DNA of 64,000 nucleotides from Cyclobacteriaceae bacterium (GTDB lineage Bacteria > Bacteroidota > Bacteroidia > Cytophagales > Cyclobacteriaceae): NCBI GenBank assembly GCA_019638235.1, contig JAHBUE010000002.1, positions 310,001 through 374,000 on the forward strand. Direction: 5' to 3'. The number at the start of each line of letters is the position of its first letter. The stretch's first letter is position 1. The notes below the pieces were generated by a model that was not told where the DNA came from, ran no database searches, and was given only the letters and a program-made list of their open reading frames with translations. Below, piece by piece: positions 47,340 to 56,936 of the stretch. The position numbers were made by a program, and so were the translations under genes.

Positions 47340-47921
47340 ATGGATCTGAAAATTTACCGGGCAAAGGAAGATGAGCTTATCAACGGGTGTAAGGCGCGTA
47401 ACAGCAGCGCCCAGCACACCCTGTACGATCTGTATTCGTCAAAAATGTATGCCTTGTGCTGCCGGTATATAAAGGACTCTATGGAGGCCGAAGATGTATT
47501 GGTAACGGCTTTCACACGGATTTTTGAGCGCATCGATCAGTTTAAAGGCGAGGGAAGTTTTGAGGGATGGATCAGGCGGGTAGTGGTGAACGAAGCCCTC
47601 ACCTACCTGAGGCGAAACCGCTCGATGTATTTGGAAGCAGACCTGGAGGCTGCCGAACGTGAACCGGATTACCAGAGTATAAGCGATCATTTGGAAGCAG
47701 AAGAACTACTGCAAATGATACAGGAACTACCCAGCGGCTACCGGATTGTATTCAACCTGTACGCCATTGACGGGTATTCGCATAAAGAAATTGCCGACCA
47801 GCTTGGCATCAGTGAAAATACTTCAAAGTCGCAGTTGAGCCGTGCACGCACCTATTTACAAAAGATGCTTGCCGACCGCGACTGGATTACAAAAAAACAA
47901 AGCAATGAAACAACAACCTGA
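47340..47921 (+). CDS. ECF sigma factor
   Basis: 193 residues. Region 2: AEDVLVTAFTRIFERIDQFKGEGSFEGWIRRVVVNEALTYLRR in outline, with the SFEGWIRRVVVN segment characteristic of Bacteroidota ECF sigmas; region 4 helix-turn-helix: SHKEIADQLGISENTSKSQLSRAR. Directs RNA polymerase to envelope-type promoters. The following gene overlaps by 17 bp. Confidence 0.9.
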   Translation: MDLKIYRAKEDELINGCKARNSSAQHTLYDLYSSKMYALCCRYIKDSMEAEDVLVTAFTRIFERIDQFKGEGSFEGWIRRVVVNEALTYLRRNRSMYLEADLEAAEREPDYQSISDHLEAEELLQMIQELPSGYRIVFNLYAIDGYSHKEIADQLGISENTSKSQLSRARTYLQKMLADRDWITKKQSNETTT

Positions 47922-48624
47922 CCACCTCTTCCGCGAAAAGTTAGAGAACTTGCAGCGCAAGCCTTCGGCTGATGCGTGGAGTCGTATTGAAGCCGGATTA
48001 GATAAAAAAAACGGTAAAGTGCTATGGCTGAAAATTGCAGCAGGGTTATTACTATTCTTCGTAGCTTCCGTACTGATTTGGAAAATTCAGTTTACTGAAA
48101 AAACCGATACAATCGTAAGCGCCACATCTGAGGTGAAGAAATCTATCACGGAAGAAATACAATCCGCACAACCGGAAGAAACCATTGCAACAAGTAGTAA
48201 AGAAGATAATCCTGAAAAAGTAGAAAAGAAAAGTGAAGATATTCAGGTTCACAAAACACACTCAACTTCAACAAATCAACAAATAGCTGAAATTGAACCA
48301 GCAAAAGAAGAAACGCTCATTGAAATCGTCCAACCTGAAACAGAAACGCTTATTGCGCAAATCGAAAATGTTTCTTCGGAAGAAATAAGTACGGAAACCA
48401 ACACCGGTGTATATATTGTGTTAACAGCCATCGAAGTGAATCAAAAATATTTATTGCCGAAATCCGAACATGAAGCAACCTCCGAAGAGAAAAAATCATC
48501 TCGTATACAAATGTTGATGGACGCAACCCTGAACATTAGTGAAGGCGCGTTTGGCGACCTGAGGCAGAAAAAAGATGAGTTGTTCGCCCTGAGTTTCCTG
48601 GAGGATAAAAAACTAAAAAACTAA
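47905..48624 (+). CDS. Putative anti-sigma factor, single-pass membrane protein
   Basis: 239 residues from the ATG at 47905, which overlaps the sigma gene by 17 bp. Cytosolic N-terminal ~38 residues (KQQPDHLFREKLENLQRKPS), a membrane helix (WLKIAAGLLLFFVASVLIW), then an acidic, low-complexity extracytoplasmic part. Position beside an ECF sigma and this topology fit an anti-sigma; no zinc motif (HxxxC) present. Confidence 0.75.
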   Translation: MKQQPDHLFREKLENLQRKPSADAWSRIEAGLDKKNGKVLWLKIAAGLLLFFVASVLIWKIQFTEKTDTIVSATSEVKKSITEEIQSAQPEETIATSSKEDNPEKVEKKSEDIQVHKTHSTSTNQQIAEIEPAKEETLIEIVQPETETLIAQIENVSSEEISTETNTGVYIVLTAIEVNQKYLLPKSEHEATSEEKKSSRIQMLMDATLNISEGAFGDLRQKKDELFALSFLEDKKLKN

Positions 48625-48631
48625 ACAGAAT

Positions 48632-49621
48632 ATGAAAAAGATTTTTGCAGTATTGATGTTAATGACAGCCGGGTTTGCTTCATCTGCGCAACAAAAACCC
48701 GACACCGTAGTAGTAGAACTGGCCAACTCCAGCCGGGTAGTGTTTACCATTAAAGACCGGAAAGACCTGCCCATATTGCGCCAATATAACTTCCAGGCAT
48801 TGTTCACCGATATACTGAACCGCATTGAAGAAACTCCGGTAACACCTGTTTCGGACACCGACTCTGTTTCTTTACTACCAGTCGAGCCTCGTGAAGCAGA
48901 AATCGTAAACGAACCGGTAACCTGGGATGATGGTGACGCCACGGAACAAGTGCGTCACATCAAGGTGAAATCTGTTCGCAAGTTTCATCACTCCGCTAAC
49001 TTAGATCTGGGCGTGAATAATTACCTGAGTGATGGAAAATTTCCAGACACAAACAACGAGCTGCACTCCGTACGCCCGTGGGGTTCTTGGTACGTAGGCA
49101 TAAATTCCGTACAACACATGCGTGTCAGTCGCAAATTCTTTGTTGAGTGGGGTCTGGGGTTAAGCTGGTATAATTTCAAGTTTCAGCAAGACAATATTCT
49201 TGTTAGTAAAGATGAAAACGGTGTCATATTCAGTGAAGACGCACGCAACGTAAACTTCATCAAGAGCAAGTTGGGCGTTACCTATGCAAACGTGTCGCTC
49301 ATTCCCATGCTTGATTTTGGCGGGCGTGGCGTAAAAGCACGCTTCGGAAATTCTTATGACAGTAACTTCCGCATCGGTGCAGGGCCGTATGCCGGCTACC
49401 GTATAAGCAGCCGTGCAAAGCAGGTATATGATGATGGCGGGCGCGAGAAAGATAAATACCGCGACAACTTTTATTTAAACAACTTCCGGTACGGTGTGCG
49501 CGTACAATTGGGCATCCGCTCAACCGACCTCTTCTTCAACTACGATTTAAACGAACTGTTCAGCACGGAAAAACCCAACAACCCAAAATTGAATGCCTTC
49601 AGCTTTGGAATAATCTTTTAA
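48632..49621 (+). CDS. Outer-membrane beta-barrel protein
   Basis: 329 residues. Signal peptide MKKIFAVLMLMTAGFASSAQ, a linker rich in T/E/P, then a barrel of ~8-10 strands (WYVGINSVQHMRVSRKFFVEWGLGLSWYNF) ending YDLNELF...FSFGIIF with terminal Phe. Follows the sigma/anti-sigma pair by 7 bp: a probable regulon target in the same operon. Confidence 0.8.
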   Translation: MKKIFAVLMLMTAGFASSAQQKPDTVVVELANSSRVVFTIKDRKDLPILRQYNFQALFTDILNRIEETPVTPVSDTDSVSLLPVEPREAEIVNEPVTWDDGDATEQVRHIKVKSVRKFHHSANLDLGVNNYLSDGKFPDTNNELHSVRPWGSWYVGINSVQHMRVSRKFFVEWGLGLSWYNFKFQQDNILVSKDENGVIFSEDARNVNFIKSKLGVTYANVSLIPMLDFGGRGVKARFGNSYDSNFRIGAGPYAGYRISSRAKQVYDDGGREKDKYRDNFYLNNFRYGVRVQLGIRSTDLFFNYDLNELFSTEKPNNPKLNAFSFGIIF

Positions 49622-49643
49622 AGTGGTCAGCCTGAAGTGGTGA

Positions 49644-49686
49644 GCCTTTAGGCAGACCAATTTTTCAAAACGGTCTGCCTAAAGGC
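49644..49686. terminator. Bidirectional terminator between convergent genes
   Basis: Perfect 15-bp stem, GCCTTTAGGCAGACC (49644-49658) with GGTCTGCCTAAAGGC (49672-49686), loop containing AATTTTTC. It lies between the barrel gene (+) and the ceramidase-like gene (-), whose last codons run into the right arm. Confidence 0.75.
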
Positions 49687-51041
49687 TGACCGTTTTCACC
49701 AATCTGCGTTATCAAACCCTCAAGACAATCCGTTACATAAGCACCTGTACCGTAACCATACCAGTTCATTAGCCGCGTTTCGTAGTGATTTTCCTCAAAG
49801 TACCTGTCGGGGGTAACATACCCGATATACCCGCCATTAAAACTGGTAACAATCGGAAGTATGTTATATGAATCCGCAAGCCGGTCGAGTTGAGTGTTGA
49901 ACTGCCCGGAATAATCGCAGGGTGTACCCAACATCAATACATTGCCAAACTGCAACGCGTTCAGAAATACAGGGTATTCACCAAAAGCCGAACGAAACAC
50001 CCAGGAGCACAACCGCAGGTTACCTGTAATTTTTGGTTGCGGATTGTTTAACTCCAATCTTAGACGCCCTGTATTCAGCGTAGTGCCTGATAGAGTTTGT
50101 AAATCTGTTTTTGAATGTTCAAGCGCATTCGTTACTTCATTCGCCATCCAACCAATGCAATCATCGCCTTTTTCAGGTGCATTACATGCATGACTTCCTA
50201 CTGCACCTGCCAAAAACATAGCAAACGAATACCCACGCGCTTCCACGCTGTCGGTTAATGCTCCGGGGTAGTCGCGCGAAATGCGCAGGTCGGAAGAAGA
50301 AAGACACGTAGCATGTGCCGTGTAGCTCATCAATACCTGTTTAGAACTATCGGGTTGCTGAAATTCAATTACCCGAAGTAACGAATCTACCGGGCCGTTT
50401 TTGATAAGGCGGTTTCGCACAGCTTGCGGAACAGGAATTACACCACTGCGTACCGTTACCGGTTCAAGTTGTGCAGAGGCTTCCTGCAAACAGGCTTTCA
50501 CCTGGTCGGCAATAAACCGGACAACGGTTTCATTATAATCGCCATATAAGAATGATGCCGCACCCTCGCCCCAATTGCCTATGCTGTTATGTGTATGAGT
50601 GGCTCCGAGATAAGTGTTGTCAATAGAAAAACCAATGGAAGGCAATTCCTTTTCGAGAAGCAATGTTACTGTTGGGGGGAAAATGAGCAAATCGGCACTG
50701 ACGATAGCCGCTTTAGTTATGCCTTTATCCACAACCATAGCACGAACAAAAACAGAATCGCGTATGGCAGTATAAAGTTTTCCTCTTCGTTTGCCGTATC
50801 CGGCAGTAGCCACTGCAAAAGGTGGCACTAAACTTTTCTTTGCATACCCCATCCGGAAAATTCCGAAAGTTGTATCGCCTGCCGGAAGATTTTGAATACG
50901 TTGCTTCATTTCTTCTTGCATAGCCGACCGGTCTATGGTGCGGTTAACCGGGGCCAGTGTAAACAGTGCTATCAACACAACAACTCCAGCAAGTGCAATA
51001 ATTGTGAGAACCGTAAACCGAGCGATTTTCTTCAATACCAT
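49665..51041 (-). CDS. Neutral/alkaline ceramidase-like hydrolase, membrane anchored
   Basis: 458 residues: one N-terminal helix (FTVLTIIALAGVVVLIALF), then the neutral ceramidase catalytic domain: RMGYAKKSLVPP, GATHTHNSIG near 148, YTAHATCLSSSD near 246 and SRDYPGAL near 260, which carry the metal-binding and nucleophilic residues. Neutral ceramidases cleave N-acyl sphingosine. Bacteroidota make sphingolipids, so a role in ceramide turnover is plausible. Length is shorter than full neutral ceramidases (~640), missing the C-terminal beta domain. Confidence 0.75.
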   Translation of the reverse strand: MVLKKIARFTVLTIIALAGVVVLIALFTLAPVNRTIDRSAMQEEMKQRIQNLPAGDTTFGIFRMGYAKKSLVPPFAVATAGYGKRRGKLYTAIRDSVFVRAMVVDKGITKAAIVSADLLIFPPTVTLLLEKELPSIGFSIDNTYLGATHTHNSIGNWGEGAASFLYGDYNETVVRFIADQVKACLQEASAQLEPVTVRSGVIPVPQAVRNRLIKNGPVDSLLRVIEFQQPDSSKQVLMSYTAHATCLSSSDLRISRDYPGALTDSVEARGYSFAMFLAGAVGSHACNAPEKGDDCIGWMANEVTNALEHSKTDLQTLSGTTLNTGRLRLELNNPQPKITGNLRLCSWVFRSAFGEYPVFLNALQFGNVLMLGTPCDYSGQFNTQLDRLADSYNILPIVTSFNGGYIGYVTPDRYFEENHYETRLMNWYGYGTGAYVTDCLEGLITQIGENGQPLGRPF

Positions 51042-51226
51042 AGGGTGTTAAGATAGGGAAAAACTTTTAACAACATAGGAGATTCATAGGCACTGTTTAC
51101 CGCGTACAGACTTAATACAAAATAGCATCACGGCTAATGCGATTTTGTTTGTCCTGCTAATCAAGCCAATAACAAACTGAGTAACTATGTGGTTAGGAAT
51201 TAGAAACCATTAAATCAAACTAACAC

Positions 51227-52702
51227 CTAATCTTCAGGAATATACAGCAATCTGCGGTTGGAGAAATCGTAAAGGGTGAGCCTGCGCAAGTCATAATAGG
51301 CAGTCCAGAATGAACGAAGGGCACCGATATAACTACGCTTGGCTGCATCCTTCTCCATCAAAGCATTATTAAGATTGGTGATATCTAATTTTCCAATCAA
51401 GTAACGGTTTTGGGAAACAACATATCGCTCCAAACCTACCTCATCAGATTTTTTAGTAATCTCAATTTGACTGAGAAGCACTTCAAATTGTCTAACCAGT
51501 GTAATAATCTCCTGCTCAAAATTCACTTCATCCTGGGCAATCACGTAATCATTCAATTTTTTATTTGCGATGGCGGTTTGCATACGCGCCTGGTTTCTAC
51601 CCCAGTCAAGTACAGGTACATTCAATGCTAAACCAAAAGTCTGCTGCTGAGTAGGGTCCTGATAAATATCTGACAGTGCAAAGCCATTATTATTCAAGCC
51701 AAACGCTGCCGTAAGGTTGGTTTGAAAACGTTGTCCCTTTGCCTGCGCCACTTCGCGCTCCGCTTCAATCTTTCGTCTTTCAAACGCAATGAAATCAGCC
51801 CTGTTTTGCCTTGCCAACTGAAGAGCTTCATCAACCGTTACATACAACGGTGGAATGCTTTCCGGTAGTATTAATTCAAATTCCTCATTATCGCGCAAGC
51901 CAAGATAGCTTCGCATCTGTAAACGGGCAATCTGCAAGTTGATTTTTGCCTGTGTAACATCCTGCCGCGAGCGAAGCAATTGCAGTTCAGCCTGTAGCAA
52001 TTTATCTTTTGGTGTTGTCCCGATATTATATCGCCCCTCTTCTATCTTATAAATCGTATCGTTATTGGCGAGGTTGAACTCCGCAATCTGGAGATTGATC
52101 TGCGCATCTAACACATTAAAAAACCTATTTACTGCTTCTGCAGAAAGAAACTCCATCTCTTCCACATAGCTTCGTTTTGATTCCTCATAGCGGAGCGGCT
52201 CAGTTTTACGATCCCAGCGCAACGCATTAAAAGCAAAAATGGGTTGTGTCAACTGAACGTTCACCACAGTTCCTCCCCATTGTTCGCCAAAACTGGGATC
52301 GCTTGGATTATAGTCCCGAAAGAACTGAAGGCCGGAGTTTACCGAAACGGTACCCCCTGTAAAGAAAATTGGTTGGACTAACCCAAGATTAAGACTGTTG
52401 TTCGATTGTTCAACAAGCCTGTACCGGAAAGAACCATCTTGCTGTGGCGCCTGGCTCACATTTTTTGAGTAAGCCGGTACCGTTCCGTTCAAGCGCAATT
52501 GCGGATTATAATTCGATTTAAAAAACCTGTACTGCCAGTACCTGTTCTCCTTCCTTGTTTCAGCCTGCCTGGAAAGAGGCGACTGGGATTTTGTCAGTTC
52601 AATCACATCCATTAGTCCGTATTGCCTCTGTTGGGCAACTGCTTCTACACACGCGAACAGGCTTATCCACGTAATCAAAAAAGGGGATAGGAATTTATTC
52701 AT
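51227..52702 (-). CDS. TolC-family outer-membrane channel protein
   Basis: 491 residues from the ATG at 52702 (signal peptide ending EAVAQ); a 17-residue extension is rejected. Long coiled helices in two outer-membrane-efflux units (AFNALRWDRKTEPLRYEESKRSYVEE; ARQNRADFIAFERRKIEAEREVAQAKG). Third gene of the HlyD-MacB-TolC operon, with its start overlapping the permease stop by 8 bp. Confidence 0.92.
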   Translation of the reverse strand: MNKFLSPFLITWISLFACVEAVAQQRQYGLMDVIELTKSQSPLSRQAETRKENRYWQYRFFKSNYNPQLRLNGTVPAYSKNVSQAPQQDGSFRYRLVEQSNNSLNLGLVQPIFFTGGTVSVNSGLQFFRDYNPSDPSFGEQWGGTVVNVQLTQPIFAFNALRWDRKTEPLRYEESKRSYVEEMEFLSAEAVNRFFNVLDAQINLQIAEFNLANNDTIYKIEEGRYNIGTTPKDKLLQAELQLLRSRQDVTQAKINLQIARLQMRSYLGLRDNEEFELILPESIPPLYVTVDEALQLARQNRADFIAFERRKIEAEREVAQAKGQRFQTNLTAAFGLNNNGFALSDIYQDPTQQQTFGLALNVPVLDWGRNQARMQTAIANKKLNDYVIAQDEVNFEQEIITLVRQFEVLLSQIEITKKSDEVGLERYVVSQNRYLIGKLDITNLNNALMEKDAAKRSYIGALRSFWTAYYDLRRLTLYDFSNRRLLYIPED

Positions 52703-54062
52703 AACGTAACGAAGTAATGGGGTCTTGCAAAGCAGCCTTACGTGCCGGGGCAATTCCGAAAATCAACCCAACCGTTGCGGCCACGCCAAAGGATAATATA
52801 ATAGAAGTAAAACTGATAACAGTTGGAATATCGGCAAAGGAAGAAACCAACAAGGCTAAGGTTATGCCCAATGCCACACCAATAATGCCTCCGCTAACGC
52901 TAATCATAACCGCTTCAAACAAAAACTGCTGAATAATGTCGGTTTTTTGCGCCCCTATTGCCAACCGTAAACCAATTTCTTTAATACGCTCAAGCACGGA
53001 TGCAAGCATAATATTCATAATGCCAATACCGCCCACTAACAGGGAGATACCCGCAATGGCGCCCAACACATAATTAAAAATATCGTTGGTGCGTTGTTGC
53101 TGCTTTAATAACAATTCCGGGATTTCAATTTCATAGTCTACTACCCCATAGTGTTTGCGCTCTAATAAACGCGAAAGAATTTCGGCTGTTGGCGTAAGCG
53201 ATCCGGTTTCTTCTACCTGTATCACCAGCCTGTCGAGTTGGTGATAGTTTACCGCAGGCCCCGAATCACCGGCATCGCTTCCATCCCCGGTAATAATAAT
53301 AATTCCCCTACCCCGGCTGAAATTCTGCATCGGGTTTAAACTATTGTTCGTAACCAGGTCGCGGTTTTTATACCGGATAAGCACCGTTTGCAAAGGGGCG
53401 TACACATCCATATTAAAATCGCGGATGCCCAGTTTGGCAATACTACTTTCGGAAACATACCGCTCTTTCATCACACCAATAATAGTAAGCCAGTTGGGGC
53501 CAACTTTTATAGATTTCCCAACGGGGTTTTCTGCCGGAAAGAATTTTGACTTGATAGCATTACCAATGATACACACGGGCGCACCAATCTTTAAATGCTC
53601 ACCGGTAAACATGGCACCTTCAGAAAGTTCAAAGTTGTAAATCTCAAAGTAAGAAGGTTCAACACCCACTAATTTTGCCGATCTGCGAATACCACTCTTA
53701 ATAATAGTTGATTCGAGGATAATCTCCGGGCTCATTTTCGTAATTCCGGGGATGGTTTTCTGGATGCTCTCCAGGTCACGCACGGTAAGGCCGGGCGAAA
53801 ACTTTTTCTTTTCCTTTTCTGCGGAAGCCTCTTCAATTTTTGTTTCCTCCTGTTCAACAACAGGCTTTATAACAATGTTATTTACACCTACCAACCTGAT
53901 CTGATCGAGTATCTCCTGCTGCGCCCCGTTACCAATGGCAAGCATGGCAATTACGGCTGCTACACCAAAGATAATCCCCAACGCTGTCAGCAACGACCGG
54001 AGTTTGTTGGCTATTACCGCGTCAATGGCAATGTACAGGTTGGCAAAAATTCTTTCCTTCAT
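52695..54062 (-). CDS. MacB-like ABC permease, without ATPase domain
   Basis: 455 residues: N-terminal helix (ALGIIFGVAAVIAMLAIG), MacB periplasmic core (PEIILESTIIKSGIRRSA), three C-terminal FtsX helices with RIKEIGLRLAIGAQK, ending DPITSLRYE. Unlike canonical MacB it has no ATPase fused and no ATPase gene lies in this operon, so the motor must come from elsewhere in the genome. Upstream neighbour is the HlyD-like adaptor. Confidence 0.9.
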   Translation of the reverse strand: MKERIFANLYIAIDAVIANKLRSLLTALGIIFGVAAVIAMLAIGNGAQQEILDQIRLVGVNNIVIKPVVEQEETKIEEASAEKEKKKFSPGLTVRDLESIQKTIPGITKMSPEIILESTIIKSGIRRSAKLVGVEPSYFEIYNFELSEGAMFTGEHLKIGAPVCIIGNAIKSKFFPAENPVGKSIKVGPNWLTIIGVMKERYVSESSIAKLGIRDFNMDVYAPLQTVLIRYKNRDLVTNNSLNPMQNFSRGRGIIIITGDGSDAGDSGPAVNYHQLDRLVIQVEETGSLTPTAEILSRLLERKHYGVVDYEIEIPELLLKQQQRTNDIFNYVLGAIAGISLLVGGIGIMNIMLASVLERIKEIGLRLAIGAQKTDIIQQFLFEAVMISVSGGIIGVALGITLALLVSSFADIPTVISFTSIILSFGVAATVGLIFGIAPARKAALQDPITSLRYE

Positions 54063-54086
54063 AGTTGTGGGGTTATGAAGCTGAAA

Positions 54087-55508
54087 CTATTGTCCGGCTG
54101 GTCGTTGTCCGCCCTGGGCTCTTCCTTGCCTGCGTTCACCGCCCTGCATTTGAGGCTGACCGTTACCCGAAACTTTTACTACTTCGCCATTAGGCAAGGT
54201 TATCGTTTGCTCTTCCGGAACTTCATTTTGTTTCGGTTCGGGCTTCCTACGCTTTCCATCCATTTCAGGAAGCAAGCGAATATCGCCAGTGGTGCTGGAA
54301 GGAAGCGATAAGTACAACCTGTCATTTTCATTCAGCCCGGCCAGGATAACGGCATCGTTGGTGTTGGTTTCGCCCAGCATTACTTCTTGTTTGATAGTAT
54401 TAATACCATCGCGTTTATACACAAACGAAACAGAATCGGCATGGCTATGCAGGCATTCTAACGGAACAAAAAGAACACTATCCATAACAAGGGTAATGAT
54501 CCGGTTACTGGTAGTCATGGCCGGGCGTAATGAAGGGTCGGTACCGGCAATCTCAACATCTACCTGGAATACTTTTGCGTCACTGTTGGGACGTTGCTCA
54601 CCTACGTTAGCAACAGTGGTAACTTTGCCAAACAATTTCTTGTCGGGGTAAGCATCCAGCCCAATCTCTACGCGCTGGTTGCGCTTTACTTTGCGCACAT
54701 CCACTTCGTTTACATACGTCTTCGACATCATAGTAGTAAGGTCGGGCAAGGTAGCCACTACCGGATCCCATGTACTGATCTGCGAACCGGCCTTTATGGG
54801 TTTTCCGTCCCAGCCTTTGCGGTATATCACCATGCCCGGTTCGGGTGCAGAAATATCAAATGTTGAAACAAGCTCCATCATGCCGTTGAATTCATTTTGC
54901 ACCTTGCGCAATTCGGCATTCACGGTGCGCATCTTCTCTATATTTTGACGATGTTTGATTTTATAATTTTCCAATGCCTGCTCAAGCGCCCGCTGCGATT
55001 TCTCTAAGTTTATTTCGTTTTGTTTGATAGTGGCCGGAGGCTCAAACTTGGATTGTTCCAATACAATTTTCATTTCCTCTACGTTGTAGCGCAGGTTTAT
55101 TAGTTCATCGCGCGACTGACGCATTTGCAGGGTGGTGTCTAATTGTGTTTGAACAAAAGCCGCCTGGGCTTTTTCCAATTCGATTTCTTTATCCTTTATC
55201 CGCCCCTGGAATTCAGAACGATCAAGCGTGGCGATCCAATCGCCTTTTTTCACTACTGTTCCTTCATTAATAATGTTCTGGATGGTGAGGTTATTCACCC
55301 GATATTCGCGCAGGGTAGTTGGTGCCTGAATTTTAACTGAATTTTTGGCTTCAAGTTCACCGGTGGTTTCAATTTCTACCTTGAATGTGCCGCGCTGTAC
55401 CGTGGCAAAAATATCTGCGCCATCGGTCTTTTGGTTTCCCCTCACGATGAAGTAGGTTATCAAAAGTACAACCACTATACCTGAAGCGATGATGAGATTT
55501 CTTTTCAT
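54087..55508 (-). CDS. HlyD/MacA-like periplasmic adaptor protein
   Basis: 473 residues from the ATG at 55508 (MKRNLIIASG); seven residues before this are dropped. Membrane anchor, lipoyl half-domains (GTVVKKGDWIATLDRSEFQG and GKPIKAGSQISTWDPVVATL) separated by a helical hairpin, beta-barrel region, and a C-terminal Gln/Gly/Arg-rich tail (QPQMQGGERRQGRAQGG) unusual for the family. With MacB and TolC it forms a tripartite exporter. First gene in the operon. Confidence 0.92.
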   Translation of the reverse strand: MKRNLIIASGIVVVLLITYFIVRGNQKTDGADIFATVQRGTFKVEIETTGELEAKNSVKIQAPTTLREYRVNNLTIQNIINEGTVVKKGDWIATLDRSEFQGRIKDKEIELEKAQAAFVQTQLDTTLQMRQSRDELINLRYNVEEMKIVLEQSKFEPPATIKQNEINLEKSQRALEQALENYKIKHRQNIEKMRTVNAELRKVQNEFNGMMELVSTFDISAPEPGMVIYRKGWDGKPIKAGSQISTWDPVVATLPDLTTMMSKTYVNEVDVRKVKRNQRVEIGLDAYPDKKLFGKVTTVANVGEQRPNSDAKVFQVDVEIAGTDPSLRPAMTTSNRIITLVMDSVLFVPLECLHSHADSVSFVYKRDGINTIKQEVMLGETNTNDAVILAGLNENDRLYLSLPSSTTGDIRLLPEMDGKRRKPEPKQNEVPEEQTITLPNGEVVKVSGNGQPQMQGGERRQGRAQGGQRPAGQ

Positions 55509-55526
55509 ATATGTTTTCTTAACGTA

Positions 55527-55566
55527 CAAAAATAACCGGGTGGTTTTGATTCAAAAAACCACCCGG
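55527..55566 (-). terminator. Rho-independent terminator of the 55681-58413 operon
   Basis: Read on the minus strand: CCGGGTGGTTTT and its complement (55536-55547 with 55555-55566) then TTATTTTTG. It follows the secreted-protein gene at 55681-56925 and separates it from the HlyD operon. Confidence 0.8.
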
Positions 55567-55680
55567 ATAAAATGAAGCCCTGTTGTGTAATTACTTATCT
55601 CTTAAAACAACACTCTCGCTCAGCCCCTTACTCCCCCGCTTGGCGCACAACTTCTTATACTTAGTAAATCACCAAAAGTT

Positions 55681-56925
55681 TCACTGCACCTGCCCCTTTT
55701 TTATGGCCACTTTACCAATGGCTGCTTCTTTGGTGATTTTGCCGGAAGCGTAATCCTTTAAAACATTACCCTTTACCGACAATTCAAGCGATGAGGGGAT
55801 TCCGCAACCTTCGCATTTTGTCAACTTAACGTTAAAAACAAGCGATTCATTGTCCCCCAGGCTCTTTACTGTGCGCCCATACTCTACTACATTTTCCCTT
55901 ATCTCTTTTTCAAAATCCGGGTATAGTTCCTTCACCTTTTTATCGCGTGCGGCCTGGTCAACTTCGCGAAGGCGGATAGTAGGCATATTGAACAGGTTGC
56001 TATTTGGAATCTGGTTGCTGCTATACACCCGCATGTAATACACGGCCCCGAAATCTTTCAACCGTTCGTAATAGATACCCTCATCGGTAAAGAATGTATT
56101 GGAAAGGTCGGAACGATATAACCTGTTGAAAATACTTGACAGTAATTCAAGGTCGGGTTCAACCGTATCTACCGATTCGGTATTCACTACCGTAATCTTG
56201 TTCAGCGCCTGGTCGCGGGTAAGTTTACCTTGCTTGTGCGCGGTTATATCGCCCCTTGCAATTTCAACAGACAAATGTGAGCGCTTTGACGAAGTAAAAA
56301 ACTGGTTTACCCAAATACGGGGTTGATCGCCCCGGTTGGTGATCACAATTTTTTCATTGGGGCCAAGCTGGTTGATAAGATCACCATAATCCAAGAGAAA
56401 ATCTTTTGCGGTAGCAATAAATTTTTCATTATACACCTGCCGGATACTGTCAGTATTTTTCGATCTTGATAACGTTTGTGTTCTTGACACGGTGCCCGCT
56501 CCTTTTATCTGAAGTGCCAATTCTTCCTGCACTCTTTGTTGCGCTTCCTGTGCTTTTTGCTGTGCTTGCTGTGCTTCCTGTGTTTCGCGAATACGGGTTG
56601 AAAGTGAGAAAGATTGATTTTGCCTTTCTCTACCATCATATATCAATGGAAACTCACCTACATCACCGGAAAAAATCATGGCAATGGGTGTTGTAAAATC
56701 TGCAGGAAAGCGAAAGGTAATGCCATAGCCTTCCTGGTAACTGCCTTCAACATTAAAGTTGAAAAACATGCGTTGCCTGTCAAACTGTTGGCGTACCAAT
56801 GTTTTCAGAATATTTTCTGCCACTTCTATATCACGCTCCATGCGTGCTTCGTCAATTTTTTGTGCCACTGCGGGCGTTGCTATCATTACAATCGCGCAAA
56901 GCAAAATACTTAATAACGTTTTCAT
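55681..56925 (-). CDS. Secreted protein of unknown function, partner of an ECF sigma system
   Basis: 414 residues. Signal peptide ending PAVAQ. Residues ~45-110 form a beta-rich region, followed by a Gln/Ala/Glu repeat tract (EAQQAQQKAQEAQQRVQEE at ~116-134), then a second half with KITVVNTESVDTVEPDLE and two Cys close to the end (KCEGCGIPSS, C-x-x-C) that might bind metal or form a disulfide. No family recognised. It follows the anti-sigma gene by 11 bp and is the last gene of the sigma operon. Confidence 0.65.
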   Translation of the reverse strand: MKTLLSILLCAIVMIATPAVAQKIDEARMERDIEVAENILKTLVRQQFDRQRMFFNFNVEGSYQEGYGITFRFPADFTTPIAMIFSGDVGEFPLIYDGRERQNQSFSLSTRIRETQEAQQAQQKAQEAQQRVQEELALQIKGAGTVSRTQTLSRSKNTDSIRQVYNEKFIATAKDFLLDYGDLINQLGPNEKIVITNRGDQPRIWVNQFFTSSKRSHLSVEIARGDITAHKQGKLTRDQALNKITVVNTESVDTVEPDLELLSSIFNRLYRSDLSNTFFTDEGIYYERLKDFGAVYYMRVYSSNQIPNSNLFNMPTIRLREVDQAARDKKVKELYPDFEKEIRENVVEYGRTVKSLGDNESLVFNVKLTKCEGCGIPSSLELSVKGNVLKDYASGKITKEAAIGKVAIKKGQVQ

Positions 56926-56936
56926 TTTAGTGTGTA

